Origin: Aschersonia sp. MBC 622
Taxonomy: Eukaryota > Ascomycota > Sordariomycetes > Hypocreales > Clavicipitaceae
Length of the DNA stretch: 64,000 bases
Reading direction: 5' to 3'
Assembly: GCA_030782805.1 (NCBI GenBank)
Contig: JARJPL010000557.1
Coordinates: 1 to 64,000, forward strand
Shown: positions 11,547 through 23,293 of the stretch, piece after piece
Layout of the letters: each line of letters begins with the position of its first letter
Position numbering within the stretch: the first letter of the stretch is position 1
Translations under genes and position numbers: made by a program
Notes under the pieces: generated by a model
Told to the model about the DNA's origin: nothing
Database searches by the model: none
The model's input: the letters and a program-made list of their open reading frames with translations, nothing else

Positions 11547-12872
11547 TCAAAAGTGGCGCTCGAAGCTGGCCGGCGGCCCAGCGCGGTGATACTGGATCGG
11601 CCATTTGGCCTTGACCTTGAGCTCGTGCGCCGCGCGCAGCACCCACTCAGGCTCACGCAGAAACTGCCTACCCACAAGCGCAAAGTCGGCCGCCTGGTCC
11701 GCGCCTCCCTCCTGCACCAAGCTCGCCGCCGTCTGGCCCTCCGTGATGAAGCCGACGGTGCCGATGAGCAGCGGCGAGCCCTCGGCCGCGAGCGCTTCCC
11801 GCACCGTCTTGGCCAGATCCGACTGGAAGCGCTTGTTGTCGTGGGGGATCCGCTGTGCCGCCGAGTTGCCGCCGCTGCTGACGTCGAGCACGTCGACGCC
11901 CAACGCCGGAAGCTCTTTGGCCAGCCGGATCGTGCTCGCAAGGTCCCACGACGGCGCGCCGCCCGACTCCATCCACTCGGAGCCCGACACGCGCACCCAC
12001 AGTGGCATCGTCTCGGGGATGACGCCGCGCACGGCGCCAACCACCTCCTTGAGCAGCCGCGTGCGGTTCTCGAAGCTGCCGCCGTAGTCGTCGGTGCGTG
12101 TCTGCAGAGGCAGTCAGAATACAGGCCAACGTCACAAAATTGCAGGGAGGAGAGCAAACAAGAGGGGAAAACGTACGTTGCTTAGTGGCGACAGCGAGCT
12201 GCTCAGCAGGTAGCCGTGCGCCGCATGAATTTCAATGGTGTCAAAGCCCGCCGTGACGGCGCGCTTGGCCGTGTCGGCAAACGCCTGCACGAGGCCTTTG
12301 ATCTCGGCGATTGTCAGTTCCTTGGGTGCGGCGTGATCGTCGGCAAACGGAATCGGGCTGAGAGACACGACATCGTCTGGCCAGCCGTTGGCAGCCTTGT
12401 CAGCAATGGTCTTGGTGGCAGTGCCGCCGAGCCAGGGCGCGAGCGTGCTCGCCTTGCGGCCGGCGTGCCCGATCTGGATGCCAATCTTTGCATTCTGGCT
12501 GTGCGCAAAGTCGACAATGCGCTTGAGCGGCGCAATCTGCGAGTCCTTCCACAGCCCGCTATCCTCGGGGCTGATGCGGCCGCGCGGCTCGACGGCCGTC
12601 GCCTCGACAAAGACGAGCCCCGCGCCGTGCAGCGCCAGCTGGCCCAGGTGCACCAGGTGGTAGTCGGTTAGGTGTCCGTCGTCGGCGCTGTACTGGCACA
12701 TGGGCGACACAACGACACGGTTCTGCTGCTCCAGCCCGCGCACCTTGATCGGCTGCAGAAGCGAGGGCGGCGACGAGCCGGCATCCTCGGCGGAGCCGAT
12801 GGGCGGCTCTTGCGCGGGCGTGTAAAAGGGCACGCCGGGTGCGGCCTTGTTAATGGTACTGTACGAGCTCAT
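11547..12872 (-). CDS. NADH:flavin oxidoreductase, YqjM-type old yellow enzyme
   Basis: FMN-dependent ene-reductase fold that reduces activated C=C bonds with NAD(P)H; the physiological substrate is unknown. Exons 12872-12177 and 12101-11547 give 416 residues from the MSSYSTINK start. The motif VSPMCQYSADDG carries the cysteine typical of the YqjM class. QIGHAGRK supplies FMN/substrate-site histidine, and EIHAAHGYLL and DDYGGSFENRTR are conserved TIM-barrel segments. The GTACGT...CTGCAG intron joins LSPLSN to TRTDDYGG exactly as in the family. The frame stays open upstream to in-frame ATGs at 13031 and 13091. Starting at 13031 would add 53 residues rich in Ser, Thr and Arg with no acidic residue, like a mitochondrial leader. 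I list the shorter form because it begins near the usual family N-terminus. Confidence 0.9.
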
Positions 12873-14138
12873 GGCCGGGATGGTGTGGCTGTGATGTTGG
12901 CGTCGTAGAGGTGCGGGGTGAGGGAAGCGTAGAGGATTGCAATTGAGACGGCGCAAAGTAGTACGAGTGGATGTCGTCTTCGACACTGCGTATGACGCTA
13001 ATGAAGTATAGGGAAAGCTGAATTTGCTCATTCGAAGGAGACTGACGGTGCCTTTATACCGTTTTGCGGCATTCGGGATGGAGGGGTGCAACTATTCTTA
13101 CTTTGAGTGCTCAATGACGTGCCCGCGCCAATAGTCAAGTCTCAAAGAAAGTCTAAAAGTCTGTCAATTGTCGTGGGGTTGAGATCGGGAAATTTCCAGG
13201 TAGAAATTCGTGGTTGCTGAATAATGTTCCGATTAGAAACTCACACGGACGCTGCATTATCAATCCGCTGCTATGCGGCCCGACTCAACCGCAATCCGGG
13301 CCGAGTCCGGAGTAGGTACTTCATTAGTAGTGTGATGCACACAAAAATAAAAGTACCTTTTCAAACTGCTACCACAAAAATCATACTCAAGTTCCTCAGA
13401 TACTTTACACAAGTCGGACCGGATAGCAGCAGAATGGGTCGTTCCGCCCAAAGACTCGCGATCGGAATCGCTGGGTACCCTGGGGTCTGCACCTTGATGA
13501 TCGACAGTGTATTTATCAGCAGGCGGGGCCAAGGTCAGGAAAAGCCCTTCACGTATAACAAGGCCTGATTTACATCAACTACTAGTAAGGCGCGCGCCTT
13601 TGTAGCGACATGGATAGTTAGTTGTAGAGTTGTTCTCATGGTACCTCGAGGAAAAAAAAAACCATTGCAAAGCATCGCGAAAAAGGGCAGACGATGTAAC
13701 TCGTACATAAGGCGCGCGCCTTTGCAGCGACATGAACAATTGGCTGTAGAGGTGTTCTCATGGTACCTTGAAGGAAAAAAAAAAGCATTGCAAAGCATCG
13801 CGAAAAAGGGCAGACGATGCAGCTCGTACATGTGAATTCGGAGAAAAGCCACCAAGATGCCCTGTCGATCAATTGGCCTCTTTGTGCCCAATGCGGCTCC
13901 GGCCATTCTCCAGCAACTTTCTTCTACGCCACACTGCGTCATAGTGCGCAGGGGAACTTGAACATTGTTTAAACCTTAAAAAAAAAATTCGTACATTGAC
14001 AGAAAAAAGGACTGTCGGCTTTGCTCTACAACATAACAAAACAGCCGCTCGAGCTGGGGCCAGTCTGGCCGTCTATCGTCTAAATTTCTAAATCTACACA
14101 ATCGCATGCAACCAACCACTTCTTCTCCTGTTGCGCAT
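12873..14138. other. Intergenic, 1.3 kb, with tandem duplication
   Basis: Contains a possible N-terminal extension of the flavin oxidoreductase (12873-13091), a two-copy tandem repeat (13587-13831) and the 3' flank of cytochrome c peroxidase. Frames crossing the repeat are duplicated low-information sequence, not a gene. Confidence 0.6.
13587..13831. repeat. Two-copy tandem repeat, about 122 bp per unit
   Basis: Unit 1 (13587-13708) and unit 2 (13709-13831) align along their whole length. Both begin with the palindrome aaggcgcgcgcctt and share a poly-A tract and a gcaaagcatcgcgaaaaagg block. Many differences are C/T or G/A transitions, for example TTTGTAGCG against TTTGCAGCG and GATGTAAC against GATGCAGC. 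Confidence 0.9.
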
Positions 14139-15271
14139 CTAGTTGCTCTCATCCCAGGTGGGCTTCATGGTCCAGCGCTGCGACTCGCTGCCGGCGGGAA
14201 AAGGCACGCCGAGCTCAAAGAGACGCAGGACAACGGCGGAAAAGTCCTTGAAGAACTCGTCGTTGCTCTTGGCGTAGCGCTCGACGTGGGTACGGAAGGC
14301 CTTGTCCTTGACCAGGGCCATGTCGGTGGGCAGCATCATGAGGCTCTTGGTGCTCTTGTCCTCGTACTGTGCGATGAGTTAGTTTGGCTGATTCTTCTTC
14401 AATTCCACGTATCAATTTGACATACCTGCTTGGGGCCGTCCCACTTCTTGAAATCCCACTTTTGCTCGAGGAGCAGCGTGTAAAAGTCATTGGTCAAAAC
14501 GGTCGGGGAAAAGGTCCAGGGCCCGTCAAAGCCGGAGCGGTCGCGATGGCAGCGGCCGAGGGCGTGGGCGCCGGAGAGAGCGACAATCTCCTGGTCGTTG
14601 AAGCCCATGCGGTAAAAGATGTTACGGAGGTGGTCCTGGCCCTGGGTGGCGTCAGGCAGGCGGCCGTCGGGCGTGCAGGCGGCCATATCGCGGTCAGCGC
14701 GGCCGGGGCGGTAGGGAATGATGGGACCCTGCATCTCCTGGATGGCGCAGACGCCGCCTAGAATCCACAGATCAGAGTAGGTGATCCAGGGGAACTTGGC
14801 CTTGACAGGCTCGAGAAAGTCGCGGGCGGCGACCAGGCCAGCGTTGGCGCCGTGGCTCGACTCTGGGTGGAAGCGCATGGTGGCGCCGTTGCTGCCGCCA
14901 GTACCGGTTTCCTTGTCATAGGTGCCCGAGGCGTGCCAGGCGAGGCGTACTAGCACGGGGCCGTAGCTACCATCGTCATAGTCGTCCTTTTCCTCGAGCC
15001 GCGACGCAATCTCGTCGTAGACGGCCTGGTAGTCGGCCTTTGTCGGGTTGGCGAGCTTGGCGCCCGCGCCGGCGTTGTTGCGGTAGAACCAGTAGCCGAG
15101 ACCACCGACGGCGGCGGCACCACCGAGGTAGAGGAGGCCAGACGACGACGACTTCTTGGGGCCTTCAGACGAGTAGAAGCGGCGGCCGCTGCGCAGGGCC
15201 TGACGGGGGACGGCTGTGGCAAAGGTGTTGCGCGCCGCGACGCGGGCGAATTGGCGAGAAAAGGAAGCCAT
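14139..15271 (-). CDS. CCP1: Cytochrome c peroxidase, mitochondrial
   Basis: Haem peroxidase of the intermembrane space that reduces H2O2 using cytochrome c. Exons 15271-14426 and 14366-14139 give 357 residues, near yeast Ccp1 (361). The first 30 residues are an arginine-rich, acid-free targeting sequence. A glycine-rich hydrophobic segment (about 45-65) fits the bipartite sorting signal cleaved in the inner membrane. The class I peroxidase motifs are present: the distal site LVRLAWHASGTYD with Arg, Trp and His, the proximal haem ligand region LSGAHALGRCH, and the PWTFSPTVLTNDF segment with the radical-site tryptophan. The 59-bp intron sits late, between GPKQ and YEDKSTKSLMMLPTD. The tail ends WTMKPTWDESN. 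Confidence 0.96.
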
Positions 15272-16440
15272 TTTGAAACACTGAAAGGGGTATCAGTAAG
15301 ATATGTATTCTGAGTGGGAAAGATGAGAGAATGAGTAGCGTTTGCGCAGCTTGGGCAAACCCGGCCTGGCACTTATAAAGAGGAGTGCGTGTTTGCCGAG
15401 AGCTCGGGGATGATTCGGCAAGGAGATGAGGGATGGGGGGTCCAACTCACGATGATACAAGAGTCTTGCTGATACAGTATTAACAAGGTTTGCAAGGAAA
15501 AGAAGAAAAGAAAGCAAGTGGCGACGGCTGTGGGGGACGGAGGCTGAGAAATACAAAACAGCAGAAAGGGCCAAAGGGCGGGTTTGCAAGTGGAAGAGAG
15601 GGTCCACGGGCACCCGTGTCGGGGCAGAGCCGAGGACCGCGCGCTCTGATTTCGTCACAGGTACCTCTCTTCACTGATTAACTCCTCAAGCCATCGCAGG
15701 CCAAGAAAAAAAAAAGAGAGTTGCTCTGGACCCCTTTGCTCACAGGCACAATTGAAATTGGCAACATCTGAGTGGCTCGCAACGGCGGGTCGTGGCGGGT
15801 CTTTTTTTCGTCAGGCAAAAAAGGTGTGAGAAAATGGGTCGATGTGGAACGTGGGAAGCCGAGCAAACCAATGTACCCGGTTGGCCGAAGAAACGAACGA
15901 GGTGACGAGAACGATCCAATGGGATCTATTAATGACGACGAATATGGAATCTAAAGGAAAAGGAAAAAAAGCAGCATCGGTGGCGATTGCCTAATTTCGT
16001 TCCAGTTCAAAAGCTAAAGTACAATCCAATGTAGCCGGACCGTTGGCCGTTTGCCGCCACTGTCGGTTCCTTGCTGACTCATCTGATCTTCTTGGCCTCC
16101 GAAGTCTTCCATGGGCAAATTCGGAACCGGGCCATTTCAAAGCGCAAGAGGACCGTGAATCGCCGCATACCAGATAGCCGGCCAGATTCACAAGCCGATC
16201 GAACTATTTCAGGTACTACGGCCATCTTCTCGCCGATCACGGACCTATTTTTTTCACTTGCGCCTCATCAACGAATGACTCGAAAAAACTAAGATTCAGA
16301 TTGTTTTGACATGGCCAAGCACTATCGCCGCCCTGATTCCTGGCCGCGCCGGGCCTCTTAGCTACAGACACAACGCCAACGTACATACTATAGTAGCCTT
16401 TCGCATCATCTGGTATTCCCGACTTGAACTATTACATCCC
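15272..16440. other. Intergenic, 1.2 kb
   Basis: Upstream region of cytochrome c peroxidase and 3' flank of Prp39. It contains GA-rich and poly-A tracts. The short frames show no recognisable product. Confidence 0.6.
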
Positions 16441-18668
16441 TCAATTGAAATCTGCCGTCCCCTGCGCATCAGCTACCGGCTCAAAGTGTGCCTCGTAAAA
16501 CTTGAGCCACTGCGTCTCGGCCTTGCGCCGGCTCGCCTCGTCGAGCTCCCCGGCAGGCGGTCCGCCATTCTCCTTTGCTGATGACGCCTTGCCGCCCACG
16601 GACGCCGGTCCAAACATCTCTCGATCCACCTCTAGGAACTGCTTCATCGCCTCTTTGCCGCCCTGCTGCACCAAGTAGTTCATATACGCCTGCGCGAGCT
16701 CTTGCTTCGACGCTGCCGACAGCCGGCTCTTGCCGCGGAGCTCCTCAAAGACGTGTTGCATGCGCTCTGCCTGGTCTGGAGCGCTCTTGCCGTCGACCTG
16801 CTGGCCGAGTTCGAACTCGAACCACTTATCCCAAAAGTGCCGGCTGTCGGCGTACCACTGCACATTTTTTATGAAAATGGCGCGCGCATCCTCCGCCGAG
16901 CCCTTGCCGCGCCACACCAGCAGCGCCCACTCAGCTACCAGCGCTGCCTTGGTGTACAAATCTACCGTCGGTGCGTCAATTTGGTCCTTGTACACCTGAA
17001 TGGCAGCGTCGACACCATTCTGCCGGCGCTCCACGTTGGCCCACGAAACAATCACCTCAATGCAGTCCTGCAGCTTCATCAGGATCGCTTCGTGGATCGC
17101 CAACGCTACACCCACCCGGCCTGTGCTCTCTTCAAAGTACGCCCATTGCATGCGAATGCCCGGTCGACTTACCGGCACATGCATCGTGGCGGCACGAATG
17201 AAGATGTTCCTCGTCTCAGACTCCTTTTCCGCTTGTGAAGACATCCATCGCGTATAGCGATACCAAAACTCGTCGTAGAATGCGCATGTCGTCAGACACC
17301 GCTCGTACAAGCATACGATGCGGTTGTAGTCACCTTCAGACTCCTCAAAGTCAAGATATTTGCGCCAGTTGCTTAGCTGAGAGTGTTCCAGCTCTGTGAC
17401 GTGAAAGTATGGGCGCTTAATCTCCGACTCATATGTCCAACGCTTCGACACTTCGTTCTGCGTAGATTGAAACAATTCAAAATACATGCTGTCAATCTTG
17501 GCCCGTATATCACGCTCCACATCGAGCTCTGGTCGTTGACCGGGCGCTTCCTCAGCAATCTCAGCCTGAAACTTGGCCAATGTGTCTGCATCCACGACCT
17601 CGGCCAGTGGCCGTGTGTGAGCGAGAGCGCGAAAGCGCTCGTAGTAGCGTGCGTATTGGTGCATTGGAATGCGCACAATGCGGGCCAGAAGCGCAAAAAC
17701 GCGATCTTGCGCCTCCTGCCTCTCCTCGTACTCGATGTACTTGTCCCAGAAGGGGTGGGCCAAAAAGTCTAGCCCGACAAATGAGGCGCCCCGCTCGAAA
17801 AGTCTAGATCAGTGTTAGATGCGATCTCGCAAAGCCGTCACGGGAGGGAAGTGGGAGTCAGGGTAAATACAAGGGCCATGAGGTATGACATCCAGCTTCA
17901 AGACCGGGTATCCAGCGAGGGAAGTGATGCTAGGCATCGGGTGGTTGAGCAATCTGAACCGGGGATGGAGGTAGGTTGCGATCAAAAGCATCATCACTGG
18001 CAGAGCGTAAGGGGGCATCCAGAAAGTTAGGGAGCGCCGGATATCTCACCAGCAGACTGCAAGAACAGGGTCTGTCAAGGCTCGCGGCCGTGGATCGATG
18101 CGCAAGCGCGTGCTGCGTTGAGTGATATGTTGCAGGGAAAAGGACAATCAACTTACTCTCTGACGAGATGTGGATTGTGAGTAGTCTCCATGGTGAAGGA
18201 GCAGTAGTCTGTCCACAAGTCGACAGAACTGGTGATGCTGGCGCATCCTTTTTCGTACACCTGTGGCACGCCGGTTAGCTATTGATTTGTCGCTGTTCCA
18301 GACTGAGCAACGTACCATCTGGGCAGATTCTGGTCCCGCAATATTGAACTCGAGATCGGCATATTTCTTCCAGTAGCCAAATAACAGAGGAAACTTGAAG
18401 AGAAATCGGTCGTAGGCGTCGCGAAACGTGGCGAGCGCCTGGGGGCTGGAATTGCGGTTCAGACCGCCATCGAGGGTCTCGCACGCCTTGATGAGGTTTT
18501 CCCAGTTTTCAAAACTGTCGGGATCGGCTTCCTGCATGAAGGTCATCGTAAGCCGTCAAGACTCCCGACACAGTGCTCCTGTCGTCAACAACGTACCACT
18601 GCGGCATTGTGCTTGCGCACCGAGGCGTACTCCTCGTCGGAGCCGCCGTAAGAACCAAAGTCGCTCAT
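16441..18668 (-). CDS. PRP39: Pre-mRNA processing factor Prp39, U1 snRNP component
   Basis: HAT-repeat scaffold of the U1 snRNP in early 5' splice-site recognition. Exons 18668-18597, 18531-18316, 18260-18157 and 17803-16441 give 584 residues. Translation shows successive HAT-type motifs with conserved W, Y/F and P positions, such as FENWENLIKACE, LFGYWKKYADLEF, VDLWTDYCSF, PFWDKYIEYEERQEA and YYERFRALAHTRPL. The third intron is unusually long for this window (353 bp), but splicing across it gives HNPHLVRELFERGASFVG, the expected continuous HAT sequence. The MSDFGSYGGSDEEYASVRKH start is acidic and short, as in fungal relatives. The C-terminal 60 residues are low-complexity. Prp39 and Prp42 are HAT paralogues; single-gene fungi use Prp39-type proteins. 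Confidence 0.9.
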
Positions 18669-19614
18669 AATCAAAGAATCGGTCGCGGAGGTGATGCGCA
18701 ACCGTTAAGAGGAGTATTGACTGGCGGCATGCGTAGTGATGAAGAAACTGAACAAAAAGTGAGTCCAGATTCAGACTCGGAGGCTGGAAGATCCTTGAAT
18801 GAACGCGCTTGTGCAAAGGTATTTCCACTGCGACGGAACGCGTGCAGGGTACCTCGGGCCCACACAAGCAAAACTGAAGCACTGCTATTAGGTAAGCAAG
18901 GAATTTGGCTGCTCTATTTCATCGGAATTGTGGCTCGCATTAATTTTTTTTGGTTCTCTTCATCCTAAAAATGGCTGGTGATGATTCCTTACAAAAATCA
19001 TATGATAGGAAGAGACTGAACGCTCTCCAATGGAGAGCATGATCTCAATGTCGAATCTGAAGTCACATCTTTTGCTTTCCTTTCACTTTAAAAGCGCTGT
19101 TCCATAGCTTACCTTGCGCAGCTGGGATCCCATTACCGACGCAAGCTGTCCAAGTGGATGGCTTAACCGTGTAGCCAAGATACCGCTATGATACGAGTGA
19201 ACGAACAAACTATAATACAGGCGAAGTTCTGAGTCCAGGTAGCTATTGCTGTCGGAGTTCGTTCTAGCCGTGTTGGCATCTGCCAGCAAGGTTGGAAGGA
19301 TAGATGAAGATGGCAAACTCCACATGCATCCAAAATTAAATGAGATGAAGAATAAAGAAAAGTTTATCTTTAGTAAGAAGAAAACTCGGGTGCTGTACTA
19401 GAAGCTCAAATCTCTGCGTCAGAGAGCACTTTTTGCGTGTGATTTTAATAAACTTTGCTGTGTCTCTTCTCACCGACGTCATCCGCCAAGCTGGCTCCCA
19501 GCTCCATCCTGCAGCAACACCGACAGCCGAACATGCGCAGCACCTTATCATAGTCTCCTTCTCCGTGCAGCAGTACCTCGGCGTGCGTTGCCGCGCCCTC
19601 TCTAGTCTCCGACC
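18669..19614. other. Divergent promoter region, 946 bp
   Basis: Separates Prp39 (-) from the synaptojanin-type phosphatase (+). It is AT-rich with a repeated TCTCCAATGGAGA-like palindrome near 19023-19036. No gene seen. Confidence 0.6.
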
Positions 19615-22600
19615 ATGGACCACCAGTGGACATCGCAGGCACCGTCGCCCGAAAAATCATGCGAGCTCTACATCCGCGACCATCCGTCCCGCGCCATCGC
19701 CATCGTCTCGTCGACGCACGCCCTCATCCTGCGGTACAGCGCCTCGGCCAGCGACATCATCCCTAATGGCTCCTACACGTCGCTGCCGGTCACCAACAAG
19801 GCCTCTGTCTCCAAGTGCATGGTCGAGTTTGCGCCCATTACCAAGACGCTCCTGAAGGACTATCGCCCCCTCACCCACCGGCCTATCTACGGCACCCTCG
19901 GCCTGATTACCGCGAATAACGAGGTCTTCCTGTCCGTCATCACCCACGCGACTCGCACGGCGACTGTTCGTCCCGGTGAAACGGTCGAAAAGATTGTCAG
20001 CGTGGCATTTTACTGCCTCAGCACCGACGAGTACGACGATGTGGTGCCTCTCGAATCCTACGAAACCGAATCATCCGATGCCTCCTCGGTGTACAGCACC
20101 CAGTCCTATGGTCAGAGCCTCAGCCACCGTGATTTGGTTGTCGAGCATCCTTGCCATGAGCTGCGCAAGATTTTAAGCAACGGCTCGTTCTACTACAGCA
20201 CCGATTTCGACGTGACGAACCGACTCCAAGACCGCCCAATCAACGCGGACTCGTTCCATATTGACAGCTTCAACGACATGTACCTGTGGAACTCATTCAT
20301 GATTAGCCCTTTGGTCAAATTTCGTTCAAGGCTGCTGCCGCAGGAGCGGGAGGCGCTGGACGAATCCCGCATTCTGACTTCTGCCATCCGTGGGTTTTGC
20401 AAGACTATGACAATACCCCAGAGCGCCTCGCCGCTCAAAGGTAACAATGGACGGGCATCGTATCTGACACTTATATCCCGCTTATCTTGTCGCCGAGCTG
20501 GCACTCGCTTCAATGCTCGCGGTATCGACGACGACGGCCATGTTGCCAACTTTGTCGAGTCGGAAACTATCTTTTGGAGCGGCACGGGCACCGTCTTTTC
20601 CTACGTGCAGGTCCGTGGCTCGATTCCCGTGTTCTGGGAGCAGGCGGCCGATTTAATACCTGGGCGACAAAAGCTCACAATAACAAGACCAGCGGATGCT
20701 ACACAGCCTGCCTTCAACAAGCATTTTGAAGAGCTCGAAGCCATGTATAGTGCGGTGCATGTCGTCAATCTACTGAGCGATACGAAGCCCGGTGAGGTTG
20801 AGCTGGGCAACGCCTACAAAACTGGCATAAAGCATTGCCCTTTGAGTCGCGCCCGTCCTGGCGGCGGAACAGATGATCACGCCATGCTGCGGCAGACGCA
20901 CTACGACTTTCATGCAGAGACCAAGGGCCCTGGCGGTTACGAAGCTGCGCGGGATATACGTCGCCATATTGAGCATTCAATCGACGGATTTGCGTATTTC
21001 TTGGCAGAGGAAGCTGACGATGAGAAGCGCCTGCGCAGCAAGGAAACGAGAATGGTTGTCGTGCTGCAGCAAGAAGGCGTCTTTCGCACAAACTGTCTCG
21101 ACTGCCTGGATCGAACCAATCTAATCCAGACCCTGATCTCGCAAATGGCAGCAGAGGCATTCCTCAGCCATCGCGGTGTATACGCTGCTTCTGATTTCTG
21201 GATGCGTCACTCGACGCTCTGGGCCGACAATGGTGACTCGCTGTCCAAGATTTATGCCGGCACAGGAGCGCTCAAGTCGTCATTTACGCGGCACGGAAAG
21301 ATGTCGCTAGCCGGAGCTGTAGCCGATATGCGCAAGTCTGTGCAGCGACTCTACCACAACAACTTTGTTGACCCGTCGCGGCAAATCACCATTGATATGC
21401 TCCTGGGTCGATTGATTGGACAAGCGCCAGTGCACTTGTGTGATCCCATTAGTGACTATATCTCTGCAGAGCTTAATAAGCGCAGTGATGAATACACATC
21501 GTTTGAGAATATCAACCTGTGGGTGGGTACATTCAACCTCAATGGTAAGACAGAAGGCATAGGCCAAGATCTGTCGCCTTGGCTGTTTCCGCGGGACGTT
21601 GGCAAGGATCTGCCTGAAATTTATGTCGTGGCCTTTCAGGAAATTGTTGAGCTCAGCCCGCAGCAAATCATGAACAGCGATCCGTCGCGCAAGTTTCTCT
21701 GGGAGCAGGCTGTCAAGAATGCCCTAAACGAGCGTCAAGACAGGACCGGGGGCGAGCCGTACGTGCTTTTACGCAGTGGACAGCTGGTCGGTGCGGCATT
21801 GTGCATTTTCGTAAAGGCATCGAGCCTGCCTAATATAAAAAATGTCGAAGGGAGTGTCAAGAAGACGGGCATGTCTGGCATGGCAGGCAACAAGGGTGCG
21901 GTGGCAATTCGACTCGACTACGCCAACACGCACATCTGCTTTGTCACAGCCCATTTGGCGGCTGGATTTGCAAATTATGACGAGAGAAATAGAGATTATG
22001 CAACGATCCACCACGGGTTACGATTTCAGCGTAACCGTGGCATCGATGATCACGGTATGTCTTGACCGACTGGCCCGGGCAAGTTTTCAAGCTAACAAGT
22101 GTAGATGCCATCATCTGGCTCGGTGATTTCAACTACCGCATTGGATTAGGTCTCGACATTGCGCGTACGTTGGTGCAGCAACGGAATCTGTCAAGGTTGT
22201 ATGAAAATGACCAGCTGAATCTACAAATGGTTGCCGGACTGGCGTTTCCGTTTTACTCGGAAGCGCGCATCAACTTTATGCCTACATACAAGTTTGACGT
22301 GGGAACAGATACCTATGACAGCTCGTACGTTAGCTAACACCATCTCTGTCACGTCATCTAACAGTTTACAGTGAAAAAGCGAGAATACCGGCATGGACAG
22401 ATCGCATCTTGCGGCGAGGCCAGAACTTGCGACAACTTAGCTACAACTCGGCACCGCTGCGCTTCTCGGATCACCGGCCTGTGTACGGCACGTTTGAGTG
22501 CACAGTCAGCATTGTCAACGAGCGGCGGCGCGAGGCCATAAGCGCAGAGCTGTACGAGCGGCGCAGAGCGGAGCTCGGCGAAACCGGGGGCTCGGTGCTG

Positions 22601-23293
22601 GACCTGGACACAGAGGATGAGGAGCTAATCGGGTTCGACCCGGTGGAACCTGGCCTGCCGGCGGCCAGCTCGGACCGGCAGAAGTGGTGGCTGGACAACC
22701 GGCAGACGGCACGGGCGCATATTCCTATCCCGACGGGCAGCAACGGGCAGCCGATGAGCCTCAACCCGCAGCGGGCGTCAAACCCGTTTACGCCGAGCGA
22801 CGAGCCCGACTGGGTGGCGGTATCGAGGGCCTCGCCAGGGGCGGCGAGCAGCCTCTCGAGCTCGCCGTACGAAAAGGTGCAGATGCCACGGCGCACGGTG
22901 CCGTCGGACGCGGCAAGGCTGCCGGCGCAGATGGGCAAGCTGGCCATGGCGGACGATCAGGCATCGATGATGTCGCTGCGGAGCACAGACTCTGAGCGTC
23001 AGCAGGCGCCGCCGCCGCCGCCGCCTCCCCGACGACGCGGTGTAGGACAGCAGCCGTCCGCGACGCCAACCACCGCTTCGCAGCTCCCGGCACGGCCAGA
23101 GTCGTCGTTGTCGCAGCAGTCTCAGACCAAGGAGGGCGGGGGAAACAAGCCGCCTATTGCGCGGAAGCCAGCGCATCTTGCGGGAGCATCACCAGTGGCA
23201 GCGCGGAGCCCAACGCAGCAGCACCCGCCGCTGCCTCCTAGGGGCGAGGCATCGCGGAAGCCGCTGCCGCCGCCTGCAGAGTCGCTGATATAG
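19615..23293 (+). CDS. INP53: Synaptojanin-type inositol polyphosphate 5-phosphatase (Inp52/Inp53-like)
   Basis: Bifunctional phosphoinositide phosphatase that turns over PI4P and PI(4,5)P2 in endocytosis and TGN-endosome traffic. Exons 19615-22054, 22105-22324 and 22372-23293 give 1193 residues. The N-terminal Sac1 domain keeps the catalytic CX5RT motif, NCLDCLDRTN with the first cysteine at about residue 494. The 5-phosphatase domain starts near INLWVGTFNLNG (about 633) and includes WLGDFNYRI (about 820) and the signature SDHRPVYGTF (about 920). The last 150 residues are proline-rich with several PxxP stretches, likely SH3-binding as in synaptojanins. Both introns fall inside the 5-phosphatase domain, with GTATGT and GTACGT donors. 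I cannot tell Inp51, Inp52 and Inp53 orthology apart; an intact Sac1 site argues against Inp51. Its start codon is 946 bp from that of the divergent Prp39 gene. Confidence 0.93.

Noticed and set aside
13535..13942. Repeat-spanning 135-residue frame
   Set aside because: It reads through both tandem copies, so the peptide itself is duplicated repeat; no gene support.
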